Below, in pieces: positions 35,421 through 44,843 of a stretch of DNA of 64,000 nt. Position numbers and translations under genes: made by a program. This stretch comes from Burkholderia sp. Bp8992 (GTDB lineage Bacteria > Pseudomonadota > Gammaproteobacteria > Burkholderiales > Burkholderiaceae). Position 1 is the stretch's first letter, and each line of letters begins with the position of its first letter. Under the pieces are notes generated by a model that had not been told where the DNA came from, made no database searches, and saw only the letters and a program-made list of their open reading frames with translations. The DNA is taken from positions 248,001-312,000 of the forward strand of contig NZ_QTQI01000002.1 in assembly GCF_003853705.1 (NCBI RefSeq), written 5' to 3'.

Positions 35421-36860
35421 TCATGAAGCGGCCGCATCGGCCGTCAGCCCCGTCGGCGCGATCGCCAGATGCAACGCCTGCTGCGGCCGCAGCGTCACGT
35501 TCAACACGGGTCGCGGCGGCGCCATTCCGGGCGGCACCGACAGCACGTACCGCTGCAGGACCATTGCGGCCACAACCGTCATCTCCGTCATCGCCAGATG
35601 CTGCCCGAGGCACACGCGCGGGCCCGTGCCGAACGGCATGTACGCGCCGCGCGGCAGCGGCGGCGCACCGTCGGCGAAACGCTCCGGACGAAACGCGTCG
35701 GGCTCCGGAAACCACCGCGGATCGCGCTGCATCAACTGCAGCGGCAGCATGAACAGCGTGCGCGCAGGAAACTGCCATCCGCCGAGCGCGATCGGCCGCG
35801 CGGCGCGGCGGCTGATCAGGATCGGCGCGGACGGATACAGCCGCAGCGTTTCGTCGAGCGTCTGCGTCAGGTAGCGCAACGACGATCGCGTCTCGGGGGA
35901 CGGCGCGCGACCGCCCAGCACGCGGGACACCTCGTCGCGCGCGGCGGCTTGCACCTCCGGATTCGTGGCCATGCACCATGCCCACCAGGTCAGCGCCCCG
36001 GCCGTCGTCTCGTGCCCCGCCAGGAACGCCGTCACGCATTCGTCGTGCACGGCCTGCAGCGGCCATTTCCGCGCATCCGCCCGATGCAGCCGCAACAGGC
36101 GCGACAGCAGATCATCCGGCCACGCAATCTCGGGCCGGTCGAGGCGCGCATGGAGTTGCCGGCCGACCAGCCCGTCCAGCACCGCCATCGCCCGCACCTT
36201 GCCGCGCTTCCACGGCACCCAGTCCGGCGTGCTTGCCGGCACGTAGAACGCCGCGTTGGCCGCCGCGCTCACCACGCGCACCGCCTCCTCGGCCGCGCGC
36301 GCATCGTCGCCGATCGTTTCGGAGAACATCGTGCGCATGATCACGTCCATGGCCAACGACGTCAGCGCGCTTTCGATCGGCCAGTCCGGATCGCGTGCGG
36401 GCCACTGCGCGAGTGCCTGGCCGGCCGTCGCCGCGATCGCCGGAACGAAGGCCTGGACCGGCTTCGGCATGAAGTTCGGCTGCAGCGCGTGCCGCTTGTC
36501 GCGCCACGCGTCACCCTCGGCGACCAGCACGCTGTGGCCGTGGACCTGCGCGAATACGCGGATCGCGCGCTCCCAGCGCCCGAGCGCATCGTGATGCGTG
36601 ACCAGCAGCTCGCGCACGAGCGCCGGATCGGTCACGACCACTGCGTGCTCGGGCCATACGCGCAAGTGCACGACGTCGCCGTACGCGCGCCGCCAGCCGG
36701 CCAGCGTGCCGATCAGGTCGCGCGACATCGCACGCAGCAACCCCCACCCCGTCAGGCCGGCACGCGGCCCCGGCGGCCATACGCCGGGCGGGTGAAGCAC
36801 GGGCGCCGGTGCAGCGGCGCCCGCATGGAATGGACATTGGGAAGAGGATCGCGGGTTCAT
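35421..36860 (-). CDS. Cytochrome P450
   Basis: 479 residues with every P450 hallmark: I-helix oxygen-binding AGHETT (281-286), K-helix ETLR (Glu337, Arg340), and the haem loop PFGTGPRVCLG with Cys417 as thiolate ligand. The general layout (long N-terminal region, LQPNFMPK) resembles soluble bacterial P450s related to the CYP4/CYP102-like branch rather than camphor-type enzymes. It should monooxygenate an organic substrate in the cytoplasm; no ferredoxin or reductase gene is adjacent, so electron partners lie elsewhere. ATG 36860 is preferred to 36917 as the sequence before it is arginine-rich and non-conserved. It is divergent from an AraC regulator. Confidence 0.93.
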   Translation of the reverse strand: MNPRSSSQCPFHAGAAAPAPVLHPPGVWPPGPRAGLTGWGLLRAMSRDLIGTLAGWRRAYGDVVHLRVWPEHAVVVTDPALVRELLVTHHDALGRWERAIRVFAQVHGHSVLVAEGDAWRDKRHALQPNFMPKPVQAFVPAIAATAGQALAQWPARDPDWPIESALTSLAMDVIMRTMFSETIGDDARAAEEAVRVVSAAANAAFYVPASTPDWVPWKRGKVRAMAVLDGLVGRQLHARLDRPEIAWPDDLLSRLLRLHRADARKWPLQAVHDECVTAFLAGHETTAGALTWWAWCMATNPEVQAAARDEVSRVLGGRAPSPETRSSLRYLTQTLDETLRLYPSAPILISRRAARPIALGGWQFPARTLFMLPLQLMQRDPRWFPEPDAFRPERFADGAPPLPRGAYMPFGTGPRVCLGQHLAMTEMTVVAAMVLQRYVLSVPPGMAPPRPVLNVTLRPQQALHLAIAPTGLTADAAAS

Positions 36861-36947
36861 GCGCAGGATTGTCCGCGGCGGCGCGCCGGCGGTCTTGAAC
36901 GCAAACGACATCGACACGCATCCGGCCGATGCCTATACTCCGGCGTC

Positions 36948-37883
36948 ATGTTCTCCGGACCGACATCGATCCTGCCGTCCTGCCCCGATCCGCTGGCGCG
37001 CGCACCGCGTGTGACGAACGGCGGGCGGTCGCCGCATGCGCGGCTGCATCCCGCACCGGCCGCGCTGCAGGGCGCGGTGGTCGCGATCGTCCTGTACGAC
37101 ACGCGCGGCGTCGCGGCGAGCGACGCGCAGCGGCTCTCGCACTTTCCGGCCACGCCGCTCGTCTGCGTGTCGTGGTACCGGGATCTCGACGCGGGTTTCA
37201 TCTCGCACACGGCCGACGGCCCGCAATGGCGCCCCTTCGACGCGGCGGCGACGCTGTCGGGCAGCCATTCGGCGCCCACCGTCGCGTGGGCGCCGACGGG
37301 CGGGCTGATCGGCATGATCTGTTTCACCGCCGATGCGGCGCGGACCCTGTTCGGTATCGCGCTGCCGGACATCCACGACCGCGTGCTCGACGCACACGCG
37401 TGCCTCGGCCGCGACTGGCACGCGCTGCTCGATGCGCTGCTCGGCGCGGAGCGCGACGCCGAGGTGCTGGCGGCGATCGATCGGCATCTCGCGCCTCGCT
37501 GGCAGGCGCTACGGCCGGCGACACCGCTGTCGTCGCTCCGCGACGCGGGGCGCAGCTGGGTCGAGCGCCTCGCGCTGCAGGCGCGCGAATGGCGCGGCAC
37601 GCACAGCCCGCGACAGGTCGAACGGCGCATCAAGACCTACAGCGGCCGATCGCTGCGCGAATGGCAGGCGCTCGTCAGGACGGAAGGCGCGTTCTTCGCG
37701 GCGCGCGACCGGTTCGAAGCCGGCACCGCGTTCAACTGGGCCACGCTGGCGCTGGACGAAGGGTTCGCCGACCAGGCGCACCTGAGCCGCGAGGTAAAGC
37801 GCATCACGGGATTTTCGCCGAGCGAGTTCACGCAACGCTTCATCGAAGACGAGTCGTTCTGGATGTATCGGCTGTGGGTGTGA
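36948..37883 (+). CDS. AraC family transcriptional regulator
   Basis: 311 residues. The C-terminal 90 residues form an AraC double helix-turn-helix; the second half is clear in WATLALDEGFADQAHLSREV and ITGFSPSEFTQRF. The N-terminal part (LHPAPAALQGAVVAIVLYDT, then FPATPLVCVSWYRDLDAGF) is a ligand-binding-type domain of unknown specificity. ATG 36948 is 87 bp from the divergent P450 start, so it is the likely local regulator of the P450. Confidence 0.88.
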   Translation: MFSGPTSILPSCPDPLARAPRVTNGGRSPHARLHPAPAALQGAVVAIVLYDTRGVAASDAQRLSHFPATPLVCVSWYRDLDAGFISHTADGPQWRPFDAAATLSGSHSAPTVAWAPTGGLIGMICFTADAARTLFGIALPDIHDRVLDAHACLGRDWHALLDALLGAERDAEVLAAIDRHLAPRWQALRPATPLSSLRDAGRSWVERLALQAREWRGTHSPRQVERRIKTYSGRSLREWQALVRTEGAFFAARDRFEAGTAFNWATLALDEGFADQAHLSREVKRITGFSPSEFTQRFIEDESFWMYRLWV

Positions 37884-38233
37884 CACGCGGCGGCCGGATT
37901 CCGGCGTATCGTCCCGACCGTCGTCGCGCAAGACGCTGACGCATCGGCGCGCATCCTGCGTTCGGGGACGGACGCGAATATCCGCTCCGCTCGGCGGCGA
38001 TCACGCTGCCGTTGTGCGACGAATACACTTCGGCCGATACGCCCCCCGTTCTTCTCGCAGCCCTGCTCAAAACCGCCTATCGTGAAGAAGACGCCCCGTT
38101 TGCCGCCATTCGACCTTGTGTCGCTCGCACGGGCGGCGACGGCATCGCGTTCCGGCACCATTCATCGCGATCCCTGCGCACGCTCGCCCGTGCACACGAT
38201 CGCGGCCGCCCACCGGACAACCAGGAGGCACAC
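37884..38233 (+). other. Intergenic region, no gene seen
   Basis: 350 bp after the AraC gene. No ORF here has convincing protein character. The right end carries the ribosome site CCAGGAGGCACAC for the next gene; the promoter for it probably lies around 38040-38180, but no clear -35/-10 pair is visible. Confidence 0.5.
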
Positions 38234-38608
38234 ATGAAAGCCGCGCTGCTCGTCAGCTCCGCCCTGCTCGCCATTGCGTCCGCTTCGGCCTCGGCCCAAG
38301 GCTCGATCACGAAGGCCGAAAACGGCGCGCTCGTCGCCGCAAACGGCATGACCGTCTACACATTCGACCAGGACAAGCCCAACGCCGGCACCAGCGCCTG
38401 CACGGGCCAATGCGAATCCTTCTGGCCGCCGTACAAGGCCAGCGCGACCGACGTCCCGGTCGGCCCCTACACGATCGTCAAGCGCGACGACGGCAGCCCG
38501 CAATGGGCGTACAAGGGCAAGCCGCTCTACTTCTTCTCGAAGGACATGAAACAGGGCGACCGCAACGGCGACAACTTCAAGAACATGTGGCACGTGGTGG
38601 CGCCGTAA
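38234..38608 (+). CDS. COG4315-type secreted repeat protein
   Basis: 124 residues with a strong AGGAGG ribosome site. A signal peptide (1-22, ...ASASA-QGS) precedes a periplasmic domain with the COG4315 double motif: NGMTVYTFDQDKPNAGTSAC, TGQCESFWPP, then RDDGSPQWAYKGKPLYFFSK and NMWHVVAP. These proteins are common in proteobacteria; their role is unknown. The Cys pair probably forms a disulphide. The gene is monocistronic and ends before a strong terminator. Confidence 0.88.
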   Translation: MKAALLVSSALLAIASASASAQGSITKAENGALVAANGMTVYTFDQDKPNAGTSACTGQCESFWPPYKASATDVPVGPYTIVKRDDGSPQWAYKGKPLYFFSKDMKQGDRNGDNFKNMWHVVAP

Positions 38609-38644
38609 GCGTTCCGCTGCCTTCCGCCCCATCCGTGCAGACAT

Positions 38645-38682
38645 GAAAAAACCCGCTCCGATCGACGATCGGAGCGGGCCTT
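38645..38682 (-). terminator. Strong terminator, mainly for the mmsA operon
   Basis: CCCGCTCCGATCG and CGATCGGAGCGGG form a perfect stem around a short centre; on the minus strand it is followed by six T. On plus only CCTTTG follows. It lies between two convergent genes and probably serves both. Confidence 0.9.
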
Positions 38683-38719
38683 TGCACGTCCCGCCGGCAG
38701 CACGCGGCCGGCTTGCGCG

Positions 38720-40237
38720 TCAGCGGCTCGACGGGAAGCTGAACACCGTCCCTTCGCGCACGCCGGCCGACGGCCAGCGCTGCGTGATCGTCTTGCGCTT
38801 CGTGTAGAAACGCACGGCGTCCGGGCCATACGCGTGCAGGTCGCCGAACAGCGAACGCTTCCAGCCGCCGAACGAGTGGTATGCGACCGGCACCGGCAGC
38901 GGCACGTTGATGCCGACCATGCCGATCTGGATGTTGTCGCTGAAGTAGCGCGCAGCCTCGCCGTCGCGCGTGAACAGGCACGTGCCGTTGCCGTATTCGT
39001 GCGCGTCGATCAGCGCCATCGCCTCGTCGAGCGACTTCAGGCGGATCACGCCGAGCACGGGCCCGAAGATTTCATGCTGGTAGATCGGCATGCCGGGCTT
39101 CACGTTGTCGAACAGGCACGGGCCGAGGTAGTAGCCGTCGTCGTGGCCGTCGACCTTCACGCCGCGGCCATCGACCACGAGCGTCGCACCGGCTTGCACG
39201 CCGGCTTCGACGAAACCCGTCACCTTCTCGAAATGCTGCTGCGTGACGAGCGGGCCCATGTCGACACCCGCGCCGTTGCCCGGGCCGACCTTCATCTTCT
39301 CGATCTCGGCCTTCAGCCCGGCGACGACCTGGTCGCCCGTTTCGTCGCCGATCGCGACGACCAGCGGAATCGCCATGCAGCGTTCGCCGCACGAGCCGTA
39401 CGCGGCGCCCATCAGCGCATTCACCGCGTTGGGGATATCGGCGTCAGGCATCACGACCGCGAAGTTCTTCGCGCCGCCGAGCGCCTGCACGCGCTTGCCG
39501 TGCGCGCAGCCGGTCGAATAGATGTATTCGGCGATCGGCGTCGAGCCGACGAAGCTCACGGCCTTCACGCGCGGATCGGTCAGGATCGTGTCGACCGCCT
39601 CCTTGTCGCCGTTCACGACGTTCAGCACGCCAGGCGGCAGGCCGGCTTCGAGCGCGAGCTCGGCCATGCGCAGCGTCGACGACGGCGTGCGCTCGGACGG
39701 CTTCAGCACGAACGTGTTGCCGCACGCGACGGCCATCGGCCACATCCACAACGGCACCATCACCGGGAAGTTGAACGGCGTGATGCCGGCGGCAACGCCC
39801 AGCGCCTGGAACTCGCTCCACGAATCGATCGCGGGGCCGACGTTCTTGCTGTGCTCGCCCTTCAGCAGCTCGGGCACGTAGGTCGCGTATTCGACGTTCT
39901 CGATCCCGCGCTGCAGCTCGCCCATCGCATCGGCGAGCACCTTGCCGTGCTCGGCCGTGATCAGCGCGCACAGCTCGTCGGCATGCTCTTCGAGCAGCGT
40001 CTTGAAGCGGCTCATCACGCGGGCGCGCTTCAGCGGCGGCGTGTTGCGCCACGCCGGGAACGCGGCCTGCGCGGACGCGATCGCGGCTTCGACGGTCAGC
40101 TTGTCGGCGAGCGCGACGCTCTTGTTCGATTCGCCGGTGGCCGGGTCGAACACCGGCTGGACGCGGCTGCCGCCGTCGACGCGCTTGCCGTCGATCAGGT
40201 GGCCGATGGTGGAGGTCACATTGCTGTCGTGTTTCAT
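38720..40237 (-). CDS. mmsA: CoA-acylating methylmalonate/malonate-semialdehyde dehydrogenase
   Basis: 505 residues of the MmsA/IolA branch of the aldehyde dehydrogenases. ITPFNFPVMVPLWMWPMAVA, ALGGAKNFAVVMPDADIPNA and the catalytic-cysteine segment YGSCGERCMAIPLVV distinguish this CoA-dependent branch. The enzyme converts methylmalonate or malonate semialdehyde with CoA and NAD to propionyl-CoA or acetyl-CoA plus CO2. It follows the omega-amino acid aminotransferase by 49 bp, so here it most likely removes malonate semialdehyde made from beta-alanine. Confidence 0.94.
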   Translation of the reverse strand: MKHDSNVTSTIGHLIDGKRVDGGSRVQPVFDPATGESNKSVALADKLTVEAAIASAQAAFPAWRNTPPLKRARVMSRFKTLLEEHADELCALITAEHGKVLADAMGELQRGIENVEYATYVPELLKGEHSKNVGPAIDSWSEFQALGVAAGITPFNFPVMVPLWMWPMAVACGNTFVLKPSERTPSSTLRMAELALEAGLPPGVLNVVNGDKEAVDTILTDPRVKAVSFVGSTPIAEYIYSTGCAHGKRVQALGGAKNFAVVMPDADIPNAVNALMGAAYGSCGERCMAIPLVVAIGDETGDQVVAGLKAEIEKMKVGPGNGAGVDMGPLVTQQHFEKVTGFVEAGVQAGATLVVDGRGVKVDGHDDGYYLGPCLFDNVKPGMPIYQHEIFGPVLGVIRLKSLDEAMALIDAHEYGNGTCLFTRDGEAARYFSDNIQIGMVGINVPLPVPVAYHSFGGWKRSLFGDLHAYGPDAVRFYTKRKTITQRWPSAGVREGTVFSFPSSR

Positions 40238-40286
40238 CGTTGAGGCTCTTTCGTGAATTCGGTGATCGCGGGGAACGAGCGGCGGC

Positions 40287-41642
40287 TCAGTCCACTTCGT
40301 TCAGTGCGTCGGACAGCGCGTTGACGAGATTGTCGATCTCGCGCTTCTCGGCGATGAACGGCGGCGCGAGCTGGATCGTGTCGCCGCCGTAGCGCACGTA
40401 GAAGCCCTTCGCCCAGCAGCGCATCGCGATCTCGTACGGACGCCGTGCCGGTTCGCCCGGCAGCGCCGCGATCGTCAGGCCGGCAGCCAGCCCGTAGTTG
40501 CGGATGTCCGCGATGTGGCGCTGGCCCTTCAGCCCGTGCACGGCCGCCTCGAAATGCGGCGCGAGATCGCGCACGCGGGCCACCGCATCCTCCTTCACCA
40601 GCAGGTCGAGCGCTGCGACGCCGGCCGCGCACGCGACCGGGTGCGCCGAATACGTGTAGCCGTGCGGGAACTCGAGCATGTACTCGGGGCCGCCCGCGGC
40701 CATGAACGTGTCGTAGATCTCCTTGGTCGCGATCACGCCGCCGAGCGGCTGCGTGCCGTTCGTCACCTGCTTCGCGAAGTTCATGATGTCCGGCACCACG
40801 CCGAACGCGTCGGCGCCCGTCATCGCGCCGGCCCGGCCGAAGCCCGTGATGACCTCGTCGAAAATCAGCAGGATGTCGTGCGCGGTACAGATGTCGCGCA
40901 GGCGCTTCAGATAGCCCTTCGGCGGCACGACCACGCCCGCCGAGCCGGAGAACGGCTCGACGATCACGGCCGCGATGTTCGACGCGTCGTGCAGCGCGAT
41001 CAGCTCGAGCAGGCGGTCGGCCAGCTCGGCGCCGTGCTCGGGCATCCCGCGCGAGAACTTGTTCTCGGCGAGTTGCGTGTGCGGCAGGAAATCGGCGTCG
41101 AGACCCTGGCCGAACAGCTTGCGGTTCGGCCCGATCCCGCCGACCGAGATGCCGCCGAAGTTCACGCCGTGGTAACCCTTCTCGCGGCCGATCAGGCGCG
41201 TCTTCGTGCCCTTGCCCTTCGCACGCCAGTACGCGCGGGCCAGCTTCAGCGACGTGTCGGCCGCTTCCGAGCCCGAGCCCGTGAAGAACACGTAGTCGAG
41301 GCCGGCCGGCGTCAGTTCCTTGATCTTGTTCGCGAGTTCGAACGATTTCGGATGGCCGAACTGGAAGGCCGGCGCGTAGTCGAGCTGCGCGACCTGGCGG
41401 CTCACGGCTTCGACGATTTCCGTGCGGCCGTGGCCGAGGCCCGTGCACCAGAGGCCCGACAGGCCGTCGAAGATCTTGCGGCCTTCGCCATCCGTGTAAT
41501 ACGCGCCCTTGCCCGACACGATCATGCGCGGATCGGCCTTGAACTGGCGGTTGGCCGTGAACGGCATCCAGTGCGCGTCGAGCCACGCGGCGTCGGTGCG
41601 GAGGTTGGTGTCGTCCTGCTGGGCGGTGGTGATGTCGGTCAT
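40287..41642 (-). CDS. Omega-amino acid (beta-alanine):pyruvate aminotransferase
   Basis: 451 residues, class III PLP aminotransferase. WMPFTANRQFKADPRMIVSG at the N-terminus, FTGSGSEAADTSLKLARAYW for PLP phosphate binding, LIFDEVITGFGRAGAM with the PLP Asp, and NFAKQVTNGTQPLGGVIAT with the Schiff-base Lys are intact. These features are those of beta-alanine/omega-amino acid:pyruvate transaminases (BauA type). ATG 41642 fits the family start. With mmsA downstream it gives a two-step route from beta-alanine to acetyl-CoA; a divergent LysR gene probably regulates it. Other omega-amino acids or amines may also be used. Confidence 0.92.
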   Translation of the reverse strand: MTDITTAQQDDTNLRTDAAWLDAHWMPFTANRQFKADPRMIVSGKGAYYTDGEGRKIFDGLSGLWCTGLGHGRTEIVEAVSRQVAQLDYAPAFQFGHPKSFELANKIKELTPAGLDYVFFTGSGSEAADTSLKLARAYWRAKGKGTKTRLIGREKGYHGVNFGGISVGGIGPNRKLFGQGLDADFLPHTQLAENKFSRGMPEHGAELADRLLELIALHDASNIAAVIVEPFSGSAGVVVPPKGYLKRLRDICTAHDILLIFDEVITGFGRAGAMTGADAFGVVPDIMNFAKQVTNGTQPLGGVIATKEIYDTFMAAGGPEYMLEFPHGYTYSAHPVACAAGVAALDLLVKEDAVARVRDLAPHFEAAVHGLKGQRHIADIRNYGLAAGLTIAALPGEPARRPYEIAMRCWAKGFYVRYGGDTIQLAPPFIAEKREIDNLVNALSDALNEVD

Positions 41643-41711
41643 GTCGGTCGGCGCGGCGCGCCCCTCCTCCTTGTGATGATGTTGCACATTGTCGGGACGC
41701 CAATTAGTCTT

Positions 41712-41730
41712 TTGAATATCGCAATATCAA
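41712..41730. promoter_or_regulatory. AT-rich near-palindrome, candidate LysR site
   Basis: TTGAATAT-CGC-AATATCAA is symmetric apart from a central swap in each arm and contains a T-N11-A pattern, the usual LysR recognition form. It lies 18 bp before the LysR start and 70 bp before the aminotransferase start, in the only AT-rich patch of the gap. Confidence 0.5.
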
Positions 41731-41747
41731 TGTTCACTTGCTCAACT

Positions 41748-42698
41748 ATGCAAGCAAAGAAACCGAAGAGCCGTGCGCTGCTCGGGCAGCTCAGCGACAT
41801 GGATCTCCGCCTGCTGCGGGTCTTCAAGGGCGTCGTGCAGTGCGGCGGGATGGCGGCGGCCGAACTGGAACTGAATATCGGCATCTCGACGATCAGCCGG
41901 CACGTGAAGGATCTGGAAACGCGCCTCGGCCTCGTGCTGTGCCGGCGCGGCCGCGCGGGCTTCACGCTGACGCCGGAAGGCCAGACGGTCTACGAGGAGA
42001 CGCTGCGCCTGCTCGCGTCGATGGAAGCATTTCGCAGCAGGATCGACGGCATTCACGACAAGATGGGCGGCGAACTGCACGTCGCCGTGTTCGACAAGAC
42101 GGCCACCAACCCGAACGCGCGCCTGGGCGACGCGATCCGCCAGTTCGCGGACGAGGCGCCCGACGTCGCGCTGAACCTGCATGTCGCCTCGATCAACGAG
42201 GTCGAGCGCGGGATCATCGACGGCAGCTACCAGGTCGGGATCATTCCCGCGCACCGCAACTCGGGCAGCCTCGAGTATGCGGAGCTGTTCGACGAACGGA
42301 TGCTGCTCTACTGCGGCCGGCAACATCCGCTCTTCGATGCGCCGCACGGCAAGCTCACGTGGACGACGATCCGCAACCACGCGTTCGCGGGGCTCGGCTT
42401 CCATTCGCCGAACATGGAGCTGAGCCATCGCGCGAAGCTCACGCGCAGCGCGACCGCGTCGGACCAGGAATCGATCGCGACGCTGATCCTGTCCGGCCGC
42501 TATCTCGGCTTCCTGCCCGATCACTATGCGGAAAGCTTCGAGAACAAGGGGTTGATGCAGCCGGTCGCGCCGCACCGGTTCAATTACCGGTGCCGGTTCG
42601 TGAGCCTGTTGCGGCGCTCGCCGCGGCCGTCGCGGGCCGCGCTGCTGTTCCAGTCGTGCCTGGAAGCCGCGCATGCGGCGGCCCGGCCGGCGGCATAG
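41748..42698 (+). CDS. LysR family transcriptional regulator
   Basis: 316 residues. Winged helix-turn-helix (about 17-77; LSDMDLRLLRVFKGVVQCGG and LNIGISTISRHVKDLETRLG), then the LysR substrate domain with GELHVAVFDKTATNPNARLG. ATG 41748 begins MQAKKPKSRALLG; all longer readings of the frame run through the aminotransferase gene and are spurious. It is divergent from the aminotransferase-mmsA operon and likely controls it in response to the omega-amino acid. Confidence 0.92.
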   Translation: MQAKKPKSRALLGQLSDMDLRLLRVFKGVVQCGGMAAAELELNIGISTISRHVKDLETRLGLVLCRRGRAGFTLTPEGQTVYEETLRLLASMEAFRSRIDGIHDKMGGELHVAVFDKTATNPNARLGDAIRQFADEAPDVALNLHVASINEVERGIIDGSYQVGIIPAHRNSGSLEYAELFDERMLLYCGRQHPLFDAPHGKLTWTTIRNHAFAGLGFHSPNMELSHRAKLTRSATASDQESIATLILSGRYLGFLPDHYAESFENKGLMQPVAPHRFNYRCRFVSLLRRSPRPSRAALLFQSCLEAAHAAARPAA

Positions 42699-42715
42699 CG
42701 CGGGCTTCGGGTCGG

Positions 42716-43957
42716 TCAGGCGCCGTCGCCGCCGGTGCGCGGTTGCGCGCGCTGGCGCGCGACGAAACGGGTCGCGACGAGTGCCGCGGCAAAGCCGGAC
42801 GCCGCACCGACGCCGAGCGCCCAGCGCGGGCCGAGATGGTTCGCGACCCAGCCGGCCACCGGCGCGCCGATCGGCGTGCCGCCGAGCGCGACTGCAAGGC
42901 GCAGCGCCATCACGCGGCCACGCATCGCCGGCTCGGTAGACAGCTGCATCAGGCTGTTGGTGGAGTTCATGAAGGTGATCGCGGCAATCCCGGTCAGCAC
43001 CAGCGCCGCGGCGAACGACCAGTAGCCGGGCGCCAGCGCGGCGAACGTGCAACCGAGCCCGAACAGCGTCGCGCCGATCCACAGATGACGGAACCGCGGC
43101 TGCTCGCGGCGCGCGGCGAGCAGCGCGCCCGAGATCGTGCCGACCGCCATCATCGACGAAAGAAACCCGAACCCGCGCGCATCGACATGGAACACGCTGG
43201 CGGCCATCGTCGAGATGTACAGCTGGAAATTGAGCCCGAACGTGCCGATCAGGAACAGCATCACGAGGATCGCCGTCAGGTCCGGGCGGTGCCATACATA
43301 GCGGAACCCGTCGAGCAGGCTGCCGCGCGAGCGGCCTGCCCGCATGTTCGCGCGCAGTTCGTCTTCCCGAAGCTGCGACAGCGACGCCAGCACCGCGAAG
43401 AAGCTGAGCCCGTTCGCGAGAAACGCCCAGCCGGTGCCGACCGACGCGATCAGGAAGCCGGCCGCCGCCGGGCCGACCATCCGCGCGGCGTTGAACGACG
43501 TCGAGTTGAGCGCGACCGCATTCGCGAGTTCGCGATCGCCGACCAGTTCGGCGACGAAGGTCTGCCGCACCGGCGCGTCGAACGCCGACGCGCAGCCGAA
43601 CAGGAACGCGAATATGTACACGTGCTCGAGCCGCACGACGCCCGTGACCGTCATCACGCCGAGCACCAGCGCCAGCACGCCCATCAGCGCCTGCGTGGCC
43701 ATCAGCAGCTTGCGCTGGTCGAAGCGGTCGGCCGCATAGCCGGTCCACGGCAACAGCAGCAGTTGCGGCCCGAACTGCAGCGCCATCACCGTGCCGACGG
43801 CCGACGCGTCGTGATGCGTGAGCTGCGTGAGCACGAGCCAGTCCTGCGCGGTGCGCTGGATCCACGTGCCGATGTTCGACACCAGCGAGCCGATCGCCCA
43901 TACGCGATAGTTGAAACTGCGAAGCGAGCGGAACACGCCAGCTGCCGGCACGCTCAT
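42716..43957 (-). CDS. MFS transporter, EntS/MFS_3-like exporter
   Basis: 413 residues, about twelve spans. SFNYRVWAIGSLVSNIGTWI, QRTAQDWLVLTQLTHHDASA and NSTSFNAARMVGPAAAGFLI are family marks of the MFS_3 (enterobactin exporter-like) group, mostly drug or metabolite exporters. Start ATG 43957 overlaps the stop of the small membrane protein (43954-43957). It is the third gene of a MarR-controlled operon, consistent with inducible efflux. Substrate unknown. Confidence 0.9.
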   Translation of the reverse strand: MSVPAAGVFRSLRSFNYRVWAIGSLVSNIGTWIQRTAQDWLVLTQLTHHDASAVGTVMALQFGPQLLLLPWTGYAADRFDQRKLLMATQALMGVLALVLGVMTVTGVVRLEHVYIFAFLFGCASAFDAPVRQTFVAELVGDRELANAVALNSTSFNAARMVGPAAAGFLIASVGTGWAFLANGLSFFAVLASLSQLREDELRANMRAGRSRGSLLDGFRYVWHRPDLTAILVMLFLIGTFGLNFQLYISTMAASVFHVDARGFGFLSSMMAVGTISGALLAARREQPRFRHLWIGATLFGLGCTFAALAPGYWSFAAALVLTGIAAITFMNSTNSLMQLSTEPAMRGRVMALRLAVALGGTPIGAPVAGWVANHLGPRWALGVGAASGFAAALVATRFVARQRAQPRTGGDGA

Positions 43958-44289
43958 GGCCGCTTCCGATCGGGCGCGTTGCCGCCGTGCAGTGCGCCGA
44001 AGTGCCGCGCGAGGAACAGGCCGAGCATCAGGATGCCGAGACCGAGCGCTGCCGCGTCGGGCAAGCGCTTCAGGTCGAAATCGCCGACGCGGCACACGAG
44101 CGCATAAGCGATCGCGAGGTTCACGACACCCCACACGACATTCACCGCGGACGACGACAGCCCGCGGCCCGGCGGATTCGCGAACGGCGTCTGGAACGGC
44201 TCGCCGCGCAACCCGCTGACGAGATGCGGCACGGCGTTCGCGAGAAACGCGCCGCCGAAGAAATACGACACGAGAGGCAGGAGGTTCAT
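43954..44289 (-). CDS. Small membrane protein in the MarR-MFS operon
   Basis: 111 residues with three or four hydrophobic segments (about 5-25, 48-68, 80-100). MNLLPLVSYFFGGAFLANAV and HLVSGLRGEPFQTPFANPPG look conserved, but no named family is recognised with certainty. ATG 44289 has GGAG-type upstream sequence (CTGCCTCTCG region is weak). Its stop overlaps the MFS start, and the MarR gene is 37 bp upstream, so it is co-transcribed and may assist the exporter. Confidence 0.75.
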   Translation of the reverse strand: MNLLPLVSYFFGGAFLANAVPHLVSGLRGEPFQTPFANPPGRGLSSSAVNVVWGVVNLAIAYALVCRVGDFDLKRLPDAAALGLGILMLGLFLARHFGALHGGNAPDRKRP

Positions 44290-44326
44290 GGGCGGGTTGT
44301 CCATTCGGCGTGCGGGTCGATGAGGT

Positions 44327-44797
44327 TCACGGGCGGGCGGGATCCTGGAATTCGGCAAGCCGCTGCAGCAGTTTCACGGCGGCGGCGAGCTCGGCCTGTT
44401 CCGCCTCCGACAACTGCGCGTGCAGCGCACGGAACAGCCAGTCGTCCTTGGCCGCGCGATTGGCCTGCAGCACCTTGCGGAAACCGGGCGTGAGCGCGAT
44501 CAGCGTCTGCCGGCCGTCGGTCGGATCGGGCTCGCCGCTGACGGCACCGAGCGCCTCCAGCGTCGCAACCGTCACGCGCATCGACTGCGGGCGCACGCTT
44601 TCGGCACGGGCGAGCGCCGATACGGTCGCCGGACCGTCGCGGTCGAGCCGCAACAGCACCGACTTCTGCGACGAAGTAAGGTCGTTCGGATGGGTCTGCT
44701 CCCGCATCCGCCGGATCAGCTTGCCGACCGAGATACGGAGTTCGCCGGCGAGACCGGCGAGCGGGAGTGCGTCAGAGGGAGACGATGGCGTGTTCAT
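44327..44797 (-). CDS. MarR family transcriptional regulator
   Basis: 156 residues. The MarR winged helix lies at about 45-115: LTSSQKSVLLRLDRDGPATV, SALARAESVRPQSMRVTVAT and GEPDPTDGRQTLIALTPGF, the last being the wing with its DxR. It is the first gene of an operon with a small membrane protein and an MFS exporter and most likely represses it and itself. A tandem inverted-repeat element sits 21 bp upstream of its start, between it and the divergent cupin gene. The inducing ligand is unknown. Confidence 0.92.
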   Translation of the reverse strand: MNTPSSPSDALPLAGLAGELRISVGKLIRRMREQTHPNDLTSSQKSVLLRLDRDGPATVSALARAESVRPQSMRVTVATLEALGAVSGEPDPTDGRQTLIALTPGFRKVLQANRAAKDDWLFRALHAQLSEAEQAELAAAVKLLQRLAEFQDPARP

Positions 44798-44817
44798 GAA
44801 GCCACGATAGCATATCG

Positions 44818-44843
44818 ACAGTTTAACTGTACAGTTTAGCTGC
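44818..44843. promoter_or_regulatory. Tandem MarR-type operator
   Basis: ACAGTTTAACTGT (44818-44830) is a perfect 6-1-6 palindrome and is directly followed by a near copy, ACAGTTTAGCTGC (44831-44843). Two adjacent 13-bp sites in the AT-rich gap, covering the likely promoters, fit autoregulation by the MarR protein. Confidence 0.7.

Noticed and set aside
35469..36947. N-terminal extension of the AraC frame through the P450 gene
   Set aside because: The extra sequence is antisense to a clear P450; the AraC protein starts at 36948.
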